From positions 222,001 to 286,000 of the forward strand of contig CAUJNA010002891.1 in NCBI GenBank assembly GCA_963377175.1: a stretch of DNA of 64,000 bases, read 5' to 3'. How positions within the stretch are numbered: the stretch's first letter is position 1; every line of letters begins with the position of its first letter. Below the pieces are notes generated by a model, which was not told where the DNA came from, made no database searches, and saw nothing but the letters and a program-made list of their open reading frames with translations. The DNA is from Effrenium voratum. Taxonomy: Eukaryota > Sar > Dinophyceae > Suessiales > Symbiodiniaceae. The position numbers and the translations under genes are program-made. Positions 10,621-21,716 of this stretch are shown piece by piece.

Positions 10621-11672
10621 GTGTCCGGGGTCGGGGGCCACTTCAACCCCGTGAGCCTGGACGCTGTTTCCGGGCACCTGGCGGCGGCCCCGAACCTCGA
10701 CCTTTGCTCGCCCTTGGAGCAGCGCTTTGAGGGTACAGTCCTCCTGGCGCTGCGGGGCAACTGCGCCTCGGGTTTGAGTTAACTCTTTTTTGAGCCGGTG
10801 AAAAACTCGGACCTGCTCAGTGGTGTGTTGCTTTTTGGTTTTTGCTCAGTTGGGCACTTTGGTTTTTGAAGGCTTAGGAAAACTTTGCGACCCTCCCCCC
10901 ACAAACACAAGGCTACGTTGCCTTCATTTGTCCTGAAGACGAAGTCTACAGGCTGATATTTCATTCTGAGTCAGATGGTCTCCAAAGCACTGGTTTGACA
11001 CGGCGTCCTGGCTCGCTGATTCCGCAAGCCGAGGCTTCTTTCAGGTCAAGGCGGTGAACGCGGAGACTGCGGGCGCCGTGGCACTGCTGGTCTACAATGA
11101 CGAGCGTCACGCCGTTGAGTCCATGGAGGGGGCAACCTGGCGAGGTTCTTCCGCCGACATACACGAGCATGCCCCCCCATTAAAAAAGAAAGCGGCCTTC
11201 CAAGAGTAGTTGTCGTGCGCTTCCATATTCGTCAGGGTATCCCAGTCAAGGGGTCAGAGATGGTCAGAGCCGAGCTTTGCGTGACAGATACTCGCCAGTG
11301 TGGCTTGGAAGGCTCAGCAGCAGGAGAATTATAGAGCCACTGGGGTCTGACAAACAGGTTCCAGCCCGCAGCACAGCAACATCATACAACATGCGTTTCT
11401 GTTCCTAGAAACAATTGTTAGAACCCAGCTAGGATATCCCAGCATTACGCATTGGCAACTCGTGTGGGCTATGCATGTTCTGAATCCTCACCCATTTTGA
11501 CCATCATTACAATCCTAACATTCGAATGGCAATGCATTCTTGTTTGGTGCTTCCAGCGCACCTGAGGTCGAAGAGTTAGTGCCCCCGCGCATTCCCACAG
11601 TCTTCATTCACGCGGACAAGGGCCAAGAGCTCTTGAAACTCTTGGGCAGCCCGGTGCAGATCACCAAGGCTG
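10621..11672 (+). CDS. Protease-associated (PA) domain, three exons
   Basis: Three exons join into a nearly complete PA domain. Exon 10621-10771 carries LDLCSPLEQRFEGTVLLALR and RGNCASG. Exon 11034-11139 carries FFQVKAVNAETAGAVALLVY then NDERHAVESMEG. Exon 11557 to about 11672 carries VPPRIPTVFIHADKGQELL. The order C-x-P...G-x-V-x-L-x-RGNC-x-F-x-x-K-x-x-NAxxAGA-x-x-x-x-VYN...IPTVFI is the PA fold, a lid-like protein-interaction domain in lumenal proteases, vacuolar sorting receptors and RING proteins. Intron 10772-11033 has a GT donor (phase 1). Intron 11140-11556 has a GC donor (phase 2). Both keep frame exactly. The partner domain is not identified, so the protein could be a protease, an SPPL-like enzyme or a receptor. 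Confidence 0.7.
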
Positions 11673-12021
11673 GCCGTTTAGGGGAACGCGGCATCTTGGC
11701 GAGCGCGCGTGTCCTTTTGCGAGGGTAGGATGTCAAAAGACATCGCAAAGGGAATCCAACGGGGAGGCTTAGCGACAACCCTTGAGAAGAAGGGGCATGT
11801 CATGACCGTGAAGAAGGATTTGCACCTGTTCTAAGGTTCTCGAGTTCGGCAATCATGAATTATCCGCCATTCCTTAGTTGATGCAATGCCGGTTTTTGAA
11901 GAGTCCCTAACAGATTCCCATACCCATATCTTGGATTCTTGCTTCCAGATTGAGTGTGTGCATGCTCGGACTGCATGGGTGCCAAATAGCTCATAGTAAT
12001 TACTTGTTTGCATGCCTCCAG

Positions 12022-12120
12022 GTAGGCCCTCCAGATGTGGACATCTCTCAGCCGATTACCAGCAGCGTCGTGTTTCGCTGCAATGAGGATTTTCAGCGGC
12101 CGATGATGCATCTTGACAGG
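12022..12120 (+). CDS. Putative exon after the PA domain
   Basis: After acceptor CTCCAG the frame reads VGPPDVDISQPITSSVVFRC then NEDFQRPMMHL. It is moderately coding-like and on the same strand 350 bp past the last PA exon. It may continue that gene. A poly-C run follows at 12148-12170. Boundaries are uncertain. Confidence 0.3.
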
Positions 12121-13314
12121 GAAGGGCTTCGAAGTAACCCCCGCCCCCCCCCCCCCCCTCCCCGACAATATTACATGGAACCTGCAAAGGGGTCTGCCCG
12201 AAAGGAGATTTCTGTCAAAACGGCAGGCCTTGGGGGGATGCATGCGAATCTGACACAAATGCGTTTCCTGGGCAAGCCGTGTTCGTCGCTTACTGTCCTC
12301 TCTTGTTGGCATTGCTTTAACCACTTTCTCAGCCAGCGCGTGGCAAGTAAGGTGCCAGGCTGGCGACATTGTTGACGTGATGCTCGGCCACATTACATTA
12401 GCCCTTAGACAGGGCCATTGGCCATGCAACAGGGTTCCTGAAAGGATCATCAAAAAACGACCTGTTTTACAAGGGAATCCTCCACACCAGCTGGTAAACG
12501 GTGATTTTCCGCACATATGGCCCCTGTTTAATCATTCAGGTAGGATTCATGCTGCGTTGCCGATGCATAGCAGGAACGATGCTAATTCTGCTTCCAGTAC
12601 TTTGCGATGTGGCAAGCCTTCCAACGTGGCTATGACAAATAGCAGGTGAGGTTGGTCCGAAAATGCAGACTACCACGGCAGATACCAACAACACAAGGTA
12701 TGATGAAGGATGCGCTAAGGTTGAGTTTGGGACGACTACATGTAGGCTTCTAGGACTCCTCGGGGGTTGAGGTGCTGATTCTTCTCGGGTGTGGCTCCGG
12801 TGACTTAGATCCCTCGCCTCAAGGTGGTTCAATGATTCGAGCAAGCTGCAGATGTGTCATTTGCGTTTTCCCATGTTGATCCAGTCACTTCAAGCATCAC
12901 ATCGAACAACTTGAGGGAGAAGTGTAGGGAGCCCCGTGGTTGGCTCAATGAAGCTGGTTCGGCAATTCAACAGGGCATGTGGGCGTACCAGACATGGACA
13001 CGTGAGACTCTCGTCCGAATACGTGGGGCATTTGGCGGATTCACGGTGCCTCAGAGTGCTCTTGGCTTTACGTTGGTCTTGTCTGCCTTTGATCCAGTTG
13101 TTTCTATGCGGCCCTTGGAGGCTGACTTTGGTCAAGGAATGGGACCAGTAGAAAGGGACCATCTAGCATTTGTTTTGTTAGGAGTTGCGATTGTTCCCTT
13201 CGGTGCGGTGCAAAACAACACCCTGGTCCCAGAAAAGAAACCCTCAATTTGACCAGCCCTAATGACCTAATGATTGTCTTTTGTTGTCGCTTTTTCTTGT
13301 TCTCCCGCCAAGGA
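12121..13314. other. Presumed intron, no clear exon
   Basis: This contains a long C-run at 12148-12170. 12854-13252 is open in one plus frame (GGFTVPQSALGFTLVLSAF), but base composition is not exon-like and no motif is seen, so it is not called. Confidence 0.25.
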
Positions 13315-13410
13315 AGCTTTGGGTGAAATCAACCTCGGGCGGCGGCGTCTCAGTAATCCCAGAGGGTGCCACTGAGCAAGAGCTGCACGAGCTGGCAAGC
13401 GCACAGGCTG
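13315..13410 (+). CDS. Putative exon, unidentified
   Basis: After CGCCAAG the frame reads KLWVKSTSGGGVSVIPEGAT then EQELHELASAQA, ending near a run of G. Third-position GC is raised. Neither domain nor phase is established. It is on the same strand as the PA exons. Confidence 0.3.
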
Positions 13411-14409
13411 GGTCTGTAGGGTACTTAGGTCGGTTGCAGGCTGCTCACCTTCAGGACTATTCGCAGGTAGCTTGGAGGTTCGAAAGCCATACGCAGGGTG
13501 AAGCCCTTCCGATCCATTTGGTGCTCTCGCGACGATTCACGTTGATTGCTGCTTGGCCAAGCTGAGCCCATGATCAAATTCTCTAGGTTTAGAAGTCCTT
13601 GGCAAACAACTGGTCCTGTTTCAGCACGCGGAGCTTATGTCCAATAGCTGGAAGGCCGTTCGAGCCGGGATGACTCCCGAAAAGTTGGCTTCACGCCTGT
13701 GCACCAGTGGCCTTTGAGTTCGAGAATGCGAGCCATGAGTTGACCAAACGGACTAAACAGGTAGATTCGATGAAGTTTAGGGGACTTTCCTGTTGCCGTA
13801 GATTCGGATATCGCCATGACGTTGGGTAGACTCACTCCTTTCATGCCATCCAGGATGAAGGTTGAGTTCCGTGATGCATGGATGAGCTGGTGTCACTTTT
13901 TGGCGTTACCCATGGTAGGCAACATATGGGGAGGAACCCCAATTCACGCATCCCCAGTTTATATCAGTTTATGTAGGATCCTCAATTTGAATTTCGGTTC
14001 CTGTCTACGGGCCCAACAACTTGCCCCTGTGTGGATTCTTCCTGGTGCCCCCTACCTTGATGTAGCTGTAACATATTCGAGCGCATGTGGTATTTTGCAA
14101 AGGCACTCAGTGACAGTTTTTGGACCCATGGATCTTGGATAATTTCACCTCTTCTGGATGAATGGAGGGTATGTAGTTTTTGTTGAGGCTACTCGTTTTA
14201 GGCCGAGTCTGACAGGCAAACCAGCGAGAAACCCTTTTCGGGGGTTCATATTCTGTTTGGAGAGAGGCCCAAATGTGCCATGGTCCGTAAGCAGGTGGTT
14301 TTGGGATCCTTTAGGGGTATATACCCCTTCTAAAGTGGGTTGGAAACTACGGAAGCCAAGGGGTATGAACAAGGGGTATGTACTTCCACCCTTAGACACA
14401 TGTTTCCGA

Positions 14410-14504
14410 GCGGCGCGCAGGCGCAGGCCATGACGGAAAGTGCCTCCTTGCGGCTGCTGCGCGCGCAGGTGCTCGAGGCCTTTCCGCAGCCTGGAGAGCA
14501 AACT
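14410..14504 (+). CDS. Putative helical exon, unidentified
   Basis: After GTTTCCGAG the frame reads GAQAQAMTESASLRLLRAQV then LEAFPQPGE. The GC-rich island is sharply bounded by AT-richer DNA. The predicted amphipathic helix gives no family identity. It could be a further exon of the PA-domain gene. Confidence 0.35.
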
Positions 14505-16080
14505 CGAAGTCCGGGTGATGAAATGTCCGCTTCGTGTTTTTTGGGCCGGATGTTTTGAACCGTTTTTGGGCTTGAACATGAAACATCACTCGCAGTACTC
14601 ACTTGAAGCATTGTGGGAATGAGTTCGTTTTGTTCCATGTTCCTACCTTCTTCAAATACAGTGGTACTAGCGAACCCACCTCTATCCACACCCCATCGAA
14701 TATGTTGAACAACATAGGGACTTCCCAAGGAAGGCGATTCCAGCAACAGCCAAATTCGGGGCTCCAAAACCGAATGGAGCCCATGATTTGACCCTTGCCG
14801 GAGTTGTTTCCCTTGAGCCTGACGCTTGGAGGCTGACCTCAAAGTAAACCACCGGGATCAGTAAGCCAAGAGTGGGAAGCAGGGCATCAAACGCCATTAT
14901 CATGAATCGCATTGGGATTTCAAGTATGTTTTCAGGGTTCCGTGGATTTCCCGGGGGCCGTGACCATGATCACCGCCAGAAGTGTGCGAAGAAGAGCGTT
15001 TCCAGATGACACTTGTAGTACAGAAGTCGCCTTTTTTGCTACCTTGGAAATTTAGCATGAACCCCAGAAGCATGTTCCCCCCGAAGGAGGATTCTGGTCA
15101 TGAGTCATGATGTGCAGGGCTTCGCGAGGCTAGAATCGACCGGCATCCTTAGTCGAGCACACTGTTCTTGGGTGAACACTTAGCTGGAACGCGGTGTGGG
15201 CATCTCTTGTAAGCTGGACTGGCTCCTGGACCGTGCAATTTGACGCGCTCTTTGGGGCGCTGGTTTGCAAAGACTTCAGCAAGGCATTAAAGTTCTGTTG
15301 CGCCCACGCAGCCAGCCCCAAGCATCGGAGATCCGAGGAACGAAAGTCTCTCCGTTGCGTGGCTTGGCCAGCAGGCCGGGGTGCTGTCCACATTTTTATG
15401 TTGCTTGGCCCTGGAATGTGTTGGTCATTCTGAGCAATCTGACTCAAGGAAGCGCAAGCAGCTACTGAGCACAGTCTTTGTGCAAGAGCGGCGCTGTCAT
15501 GCTGGCTTGACAGTCACGACTGACTCTTTACTTTGCAATAGCGGCATGTGTGTGCGAGTGCCAGTCATATGTATTAGCCAGGAGCAGGACGTTGTGCTTG
15601 GCAACGTGCCCGGCATCAATCTGGAGGCTGGAGCTTGAGGGAATTGGCAGTTGCCTCAGGTACTCGAATGAAACCTAGTAGCATGGAGTGGTCCGATTGA
15701 GGACTGAATATTTCGGCAGTGGCGAAATATCGCATCCTCTCTGTACTCGCTCCGCAGGAATCAAGGCAATCGAACCCGCAAAAGTGAGCAAAGAGCTGTT
15801 GCCCCCAAGCCGAGCTGAGGCCGGCGCCACTGCGAAACGCACGTTTTCCAGCGCTGCAAACAACCAAGTGGTAATGCCACACCCGAAGGGCAGGGCATTC
15901 AAGTCACTTTGACTCTGCGAACCCACTGAAAACCGCATGTCGTTTCCCGCGTTTTTGCGGAAAGCGCAATCATGGCAATACGAGCTCAGCTATGCATTCA
16001 CCTGATGATTCCTCTTGTTGCTAGGCATGGGTACTGTAAACGGTACGGTGCGGAGCAGATGCGCTTGGCGGCTGTTTTTT
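14505..16080. other. Presumed intron or intergenic
   Basis: No exon is convincing. A weak GC-richer patch at 15240-15370 is not clearly coding in any frame. The segment ends in a (TTC)n/T run at 16077-16101 followed by GGGGGG. Confidence 0.25.
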
Positions 16081-16099
16081 CTTCTTCTTCTTCTTTTTT

Positions 16100-16370
16100 T
16101 TTGGGGGGCAGGCGTGACACAGTTGAGAGGGTGCGCTTGAGCAGGTGTGCTTATGATTTGGCAGGCGTGGTGCGATGCTGAGCGGGTACGCTTGAGCGGG
16201 TGTGCTTGTCATCTGGCCGGGCGGGCTTGCTTATCATTTGGCAGGCGTGATGAAGTGCTGAGCCGGCGTGAGCGGGTGTGCTCACGGCGTTGTTGCAGCG
16301 CTGAGCCGGCGTGCTTAGAAGCTGGCAGGCGTTGATACAGCTCTGAGCGTGCGCACTTGGGAAGTGCTGG
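16100..16370. repeat. Degenerate GAGCGGGTGTGCTT minisatellite
   Basis: This holds imperfect repeats of TGAGC(A/C)GG(C)GTG(T/C)GCTT alternating with ATxTGGCAGGCGTG. Spacing varies from about 20 to 60 bp. No coding interpretation is favoured. Confidence 0.65.
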
Positions 16371-16562
16371 GCGCGCGCGATGGAGCGGATCTTCTCTTCA
16401 CTTGGCAGCCGCGTACGGCGATACAGTGCCGTAAGCAAAAACAAACAGGTGCTGTCACATAATGTTGGACTCTGTTTAGTGTGACCCCCCCCCCCCCCCT
16501 GGAACAGTGGAACCAGTCGGCTGGACTCTCTTTAGGGAGATCCTGGGGGATCTGGGAGGGAC

Positions 16563-16917
16563 AGTACTTACTTTAGTATTGCCAATTCTACTTTAGTATT
16601 GCCAAGGCTGACTCTCAGATCCCCGGTACTTACTTTAGTATTGCCAATTCTACTTTAGTATTGCCAAGGCTGACTCTCAGATCCCCAGTACTTACTTTAG
16701 TATTGCCAATTCTACTTTAGTATTGCCAAGGCTGACTCTCAGATCCCCAGTACTTACTTTAGTATTGCCAATTCTACTTTAGTATTGCCAAGGCTGACTC
16801 TCAGATCCCCAGTACTTACTTTAGTATTGCCAATTCTACTTTAGTATTGCCAAGGCTGACTCTCAGATCCCCAGTACTTACTTAGTATTGCCAATTCTAC
16901 TTTAGTATTGCCAAGGG
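16563..16917. repeat. 62-bp tandem satellite, six copies
   Basis: Units start at 16563, 16625, 16687, 16749, 16811 and 16873, an exact 62-bp period. Each unit holds two copies of ACTTTAGTATTGCCAA followed by GGCTGACTCTCAGATCCCC. Copies are almost identical; the sixth has a small deletion (ACTTAGTATT) and ends where the 16924 duplication begins. Confidence 0.95.
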
Positions 16918-16923
16918 TCGTTT

Positions 16924-17346
16924 TTTCAGCAACCCCCGAAACCAGTTGGACACTAAAGAGGACCCCAAAACAGTCGCATTAAAGAGGATCTGGGCCTCTT
17001 GTGGGCACCCCCCTTTGTGTGACTGTTTGCCCGCACTTTTGTGTAAAGAAGTTATCTTAAATTTGATGGTTTGGGAACAACTTGCAAAATCGATTTCCTA
17101 GATCTCAGGCCTTTAACCTTTGAGCTGGGGAGAGCTTAGGATGAGTCCCCTTCTTTAAAAGTAAAAGGCTGAGGCTTTGGTTTTCAGTTTTCAGCAACCC
17201 CGAAACCACTGGACACTAAAGAGGACCCCAAAACAATCGCATTAAAGAGGATCTGGGCCTCTTGTGGGCACCCCCCTTTGTGTGACTGTTTGCCCGCACT
17301 TTTTTGTAAAGAAGTTATCTTAAATTTGATGGTTTGGGGACCACTT
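16924..17346. repeat. Direct duplication of about 160 bp
   Basis: 16924 to about 17083 and 17188 to about 17346 are near-identical. Shared text includes TTTTCAGCAACCCC, GACACTAAAGAGGACCCC, CATTAAAGAGGATCTGGGCC and TATCTTAAATTTGATGG. The start-to-start distance is 264 bp. Each copy carries internal near-repeats CTAAAGAGGACCCC and TTAAAGAGGATCTG. Confidence 0.9.
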
Positions 17347-17800
17347 CAAGAAAACAAATTCCCAATTCTAGCTAGCTCAGAACCCGCCTCCAGCTGAACA
17401 GGAGCTACCAAGGCTTAGCAAGTTTAGCCTGAGCCCGAGCAAATCCAGAAAGCGAAGAAAAAAGCTATGCGTTTTTTTTAGATTTTTCTGGGGGGGGGCA
17501 AAAAAACTTGCCACAATAGCGAACCGTTAAAACAGCCACAGGATTCTGAATTAGGATTTTTTTCTACAATACCGAGTACCAATAATAAAGGAGGTCCAAC
17601 ATTAGCCAGCGGGCCGCTGCTTGTCGGCCAAGGCCTTTCGAAACAAGGGTTGTTTGTCAGAATGTAGTCGTGCTGCGCACGTAAGGGGGCAGGTCAATCA
17701 TGCGCCTGCTTAATATGGTAATCTTTCCTGCCAACTGCAAATGGTCTTTAATGAAGCCACAGCCCCGTGTGTGCGGGTGTGTTTGTGTGTGTGTGTGTGT
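17347..17800. other. Flank left of the transposon, no gene
   Basis: This holds T-runs and a G-run at 17467-17500 and a (GT)n tract at about 17766-17800 directly against the transposon end. No exon is seen. Confidence 0.4.
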
Positions 17801-18235
17801 CCCAAACCCTCTAAGATTGAACAAAACCAAGCGCACCATGAAAAGCATTTGAATTTCAGGCGTGCCATGAAAATTCTTGAGTTTCAATATTGAGAGATTG
17901 GTTTTATCAAAAATCAATATTAGGTCTTGCCCATAATTTTCAAGAGTGGCTCTCATGAAATTTCAAGCGCAAGCTGTCTCCAAAAACAAACATTAGTTGG
18001 TCATGAAATGGCATCTTGCAGCCAAATGGAATCTTGATCCCACCATCCTCCCCAGCAGATCTCCTCCAAAAGGCCAGCCCAGTCAAGCAACATGGCATGT
18101 CTCAGCCAATCCAATTACCATGGACCTCCGTTTGATCTGGAACATCTGTGCTTCAATTTGTGGCTACGAAGCAAGAAAACAAAGCACAGGACACACCTGC
18201 ACATGCACACACAGTCAAGCAGCTGCAACTAATTT

Positions 18236-20017
18236 TCACCCTAGCCTGGTCCATTTCAAACGCATTGCCACCCTGTACTTCTCCAGCATTTTTGCAGAAA
18301 CGTCATGATTAGCTGTGCCTCTGACACAGCTGTGGCACAGGCTGCTGGCTCTACCAACAAGGTCTTCACCACCATAGCACCAAAAAAACCTGGGGTTGAT
18401 ACCCCAGAAGCCTTCAGTCAAATGATAATGGTAATGGAATTTGGGAACAACTGACCACATCTTGGTCTTGTTCCGAATTGCTGCCTTGGACAGCCAATTG
18501 TAATGCAGCAGGAATTTGTCACTAGCTTCCACCATTTGTCGATGGGGAGCCTCAGGAATCACAAGTCCAGAGCTATGCATGATGTCATACAGCTTGGACA
18601 AATTGCAAATCATAGCCAGCATGTGCTGGCTTTTCTCATCAGCTGCATCATGGTGCTCCCTGGCCAGGTCTGCACAAATGGGCACAAGGGCTCTCACATT
18701 GGCAGCTTTCAGAAACCTCATCTCAGGATACTCCTTGTGGGGCTTTTTCGGGTGGCAAAAATTCTTGAGCTCCAAGGAGGTCAGCCTGCTTCCATGGGCA
18801 GGCTGCACACTTAGTATGTACTCAGCCAGCAAGGCCACAGCATTGGCTCTCTGCATGTGCTTCAGCTTGGAGTACACCAAATAAAACAGCACATTTGCAC
18901 AAGCATGTGAAGCCACACCCAAATCATTGACATGAAGCCAGTCTAGCAAGTAAGACCTTCTGCTCCAACCTATGACCTTGCAAAGGGGGTGATCTGGCAA
19001 TGGTGTGGAGGCAGGCTTCTTCTTCCAACTGCTTGCAGGCCTGAAGTCAAACCAGTTGTCAGCCACTGTTTTTCCACCTGGGCACAAATGGCAGGGCGTA
19101 TCACTGGCCCAATGTGACAAGCCCAGCTCATTCTGTAGGTAATCCATATCGCCCTGCACACCGAGCAGAAAGAAAAAAGTGCCATCTGCAAAAATTGTCT
19201 TCCCAGCCCTCTCAGCAAGCTCTCCATCCAATGGGTTGCCAAATGGGTCCAATGCAGGGAACTGATTGTGGTACAAGCCATTGAAGTCCCACACCAGCCA
19301 TTCCCAAATTTCTGACCAAGTGCCACACTGGCCTTTGATGGAAGAATTCTTTGGCCAGCTTGCAAGTATCAAGTTGGTGTCAGAAATGCTGCCTTGCTTC
19401 AACAAGCCTGACATGGACACTGTGAGCAGGCTATCTTTGTCTTGAAACCTTGCACCATCTCCATGGACCAGCAATGGGATCCCTTGAGCGCCCTTCTTTT
19501 TTGCAGGATGGTCAAACTTTGAACCAACCAGATCCCAAAATCTTTCTTTTGCAGTGCCATAGCCAAACGCTAGCTCCAGCTCCTCATGCAAGTGGCCATG
19601 GCTGGCCATAGCCAGAAGCCAATCTGAAGGCAACACCACTTTGCATGCCATTTCAATGGCAACTTTTCCTCCCTTCACATCCTTCCCAGGGACTGTGAGA
19701 AGCCTGCCAGCTGGTGCCACCAAGTCCTTGACAAAATGTGCTGTCAAATCCCGGTGAATGCTGCCAGTGTTGTTGCCATAGGCCCCCGACGCTGCAATCT
19801 CTGAAGTTTCCGGGTGTTGCAAGCCATCACACAGAGCTGCGTGGGCAAGTTCTTGCACATCAGGCGCAGACAAAACTCCCCAAGCCCATTTGTTGAGCAA
19901 GCAGGTGGCAAATGCAGATTGCTCATGGGAGTTGGACAACAGGACCTTCTGCTTCTTTCTTGCTGGCCCCAAGGCATCTTCAGCGTCATGTTGTGCTCTT
20001 TGCAAATGCCCCACCAT
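18236..20017 (-). CDS. Transposase-like protein, 593 aa
   Basis: A single uninterrupted ORF of 593 codons, the longest credible gene in the window, begins at a Met near 20017. Features include KKQKVLL near residue 22 (basic), LLVHGDGARFQDKDSLLTVS (about 185-205), WSEIWEWLVWDFNGLYHNQF, then FADGTFFFLLGVQGDMDYLQ and SDTPCHLCPGG (about 280-310), and a helical C-terminal half with HYNWLSKAAI and VVPKFHYHYHL near 520-545. An Asp-Gly block, an acidic pair near the middle and a CxxC downstream recall the general plan of Tnp2/KDZ-type RNase H-fold transposases. This is resemblance of layout only, and the catalytic triad is not assigned. It is the last gene of the minus-strand series in the transposon. 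Confidence 0.65.
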   Translation of the reverse strand: MVGHLQRAQHDAEDALGPARKKQKVLLSNSHEQSAFATCLLNKWAWGVLSAPDVQELAHAALCDGLQHPETSEIAASGAYGNNTGSIHRDLTAHFVKDLVAPAGRLLTVPGKDVKGGKVAIEMACKVVLPSDWLLAMASHGHLHEELELAFGYGTAKERFWDLVGSKFDHPAKKKGAQGIPLLVHGDGARFQDKDSLLTVSMSGLLKQGSISDTNLILASWPKNSSIKGQCGTWSEIWEWLVWDFNGLYHNQFPALDPFGNPLDGELAERAGKTIFADGTFFFLLGVQGDMDYLQNELGLSHWASDTPCHLCPGGKTVADNWFDFRPASSWKKKPASTPLPDHPLCKVIGWSRRSYLLDWLHVNDLGVASHACANVLFYLVYSKLKHMQRANAVALLAEYILSVQPAHGSRLTSLELKNFCHPKKPHKEYPEMRFLKAANVRALVPICADLAREHHDAADEKSQHMLAMICNLSKLYDIMHSSGLVIPEAPHRQMVEASDKFLLHYNWLSKAAIRNKTKMWSVVPKFHYHYHLTEGFWGINPRFFWCYGGEDLVGRASSLCHSCVRGTANHDVSAKMLEKYRVAMRLKWTRLG

Positions 20018-20481
20018 GGTTGGGACTGAAGGCTAGCTAGCGGCCACAAAAATGTCAGCTACAACAAAGCAATTGTTATTGCCAGACTTGGGTTGGGGAA
20101 CTTCTTTGCAATTGCTTGAGACTTGCAAAGTCTTTCCTGCTGAGCCATTGCCAAGCACACATGTGCACCAACAAACTGAAATGCTCACTTGCTGCAAGCT
20201 TGGCCCCAAGCTTCAAACCTACACCAATTCAAAAATCAGCTGTGCCTCCTATACTTGATGGGCATGAACCATGACACATATTCAGGAATGAGCCTGCGTG
20301 CAGCACATAGTATTTTTCGCAGGCAAAGCATTGCGTCTATAGGTCGATCTCTGTGGCCCACCAAGCTGTAGCTTCTGGAAATCAGGAGAAAGAATGGGCC
20401 CTTCCTAAAGACTAGTAAATGCAAAACAGGTGGGTGCACCATCAACAGATTTGGCCTCAGCACGGTGGGCTCTTGACACAT

Positions 20482-21190
20482 TCACTTGCCCAGCTGTTTC
20501 AGCAAAGATGCATGAGATGCAATGGGCCCTTTCATCTCCTCCTGGATGGTGTTCAAAAACTTCAAGGTCTCCTCCTTCTTCCCAAAGTCCTTTTTGAGAT
20601 ACAGGTCCTTGAGGGAGGTTTGCCACTGAACCAGTTTGTTCTGCATCTGGCTGGTGGTGGCTTTGATGCCTTTCCCATAACCAGAATTTCCCTTGAGCTC
20701 CCTGGCCAACTCCTCAACCTGGAGGCTCTTGTTGGAACAGGCTGTCATGGCAGATGACACTGTCTTCCACAGCTTGTCAGCTGTCATTGCGCCTTCATGC
20801 TTCTTGCCTGGATTTTCAGGCCTTGGCGGCTGGCTGCTGCTGGTCATGTCATTCAAAAAGGACCTGCCTCCCTCTTGGAAAGGGTCTACTGAAAGGAAAG
20901 CTTGGTCAAGCTTGCTCAAGTCATCCTCAGTCTCAACTTCCCTCTTCTGGTTTTTTTTGAACTCCTTGTTCTTTACAAAGGTCTTCTCTTTCTTCCAATT
21001 GCTCTTGTCAATGTACATCTTCACATTGCTGGTCTTGCTATGCGCCACTTCAATGATGCCACCATCCTCCAAGAGCTGTTGGATTTCCTCATCCTCATAC
21101 TTTTGCTGCAGCTCCTTCCAGCTGACAGGCTTCTCTGTTTCTTTGAAGCTTTTAGAGCTTGAGATGGACTGGGTTTTCTGCATGAAGTCA
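20482..21190 (-). CDS. Transposon accessory ORF, Lys/Glu-rich
   Basis: This is the main part of a minus-strand ORF ending near 20482. Its apparent N-terminus (SIFRHLSPLPCLRKEK) is encoded by the small inserted element at 21189-21716, so the native start is lost or lies across the insertion. The remainder, RDFMQKTQSISSSKSFKETE, KYEDEEIQQLLEDGG, KKNQKREVETEDDLSKLDQA and a helical tail, is charged and probably coiled. No catalytic motif is present. It lies directly upstream of the 593-aa ORF in the direction of transcription. Confidence 0.5.
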
Positions 21191-21716
21191 CGAAAGCTAG
21201 CTTTAGCTAGCTGAAGTTTCTCCTTGCGTAAGCAAGGTAAGGGGCTCAAATGCCGAAAGATTGATTTTTTCAATTATTTGAGCCGAAAAGATTGAAAAAC
21301 ATCAATTATTTAGACCCCCCCCCCCCTCCCCCCCGGTCTCAGGCTCGATTCCTCCCTGGTCCATCCCCCCCCCCCGGGCAGTGGCTCAGTGTTCAGCAGT
21401 CTCGGTTTGCCCGTTTTGGACTTGGTGCTACGAACTTTTACATGTTCCACCGATTCAGCTTGTTCATTTGAGACCTCAGTCTTCTCGGTAAACCACCTCG
21501 CAAGAATCTTTGCACACGCTGCACGCAGAACCCAGAGGTGCTTTAAGACAGCTTCTGACGCCTCTCGTTGTTTTCAGTTTTCAAGGTTTGCCACGCCACC
21601 AGGTGGCGTTTGCGTGTCGCATCCTACGAATCTTGCCGGGCCTCTCGTTGTACACAAGCTACCTATGAATCCACTCTGTCACCGACCCATCTCATGCAAC
21701 AACTGCTAGCTTTCGT
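21189..21716. mobile_element. MITE-like element, copy 1, inside the transposon
   Basis: The ends are perfect 12-bp inverted repeats, ACGAAAGCTAGC at the left and GCTAGCTTTCGT at the right. The outer bases TC on both sides may be a 2-bp target duplication. The 528-bp interior has no transposase, holds C-runs at 21314-21335 and 21367-21377, and shares most of its length with the copy at 25909-26364. It interrupts the minus-strand ORF series: the 112-aa frame ends in TGA at its right edge and the next frame resumes at its left edge. Confidence 0.8.

Noticed and set aside
12854..13252. 132-codon plus-strand frame
   Set aside because: Base composition is like introns, with no motif and no splice-compatible edges.
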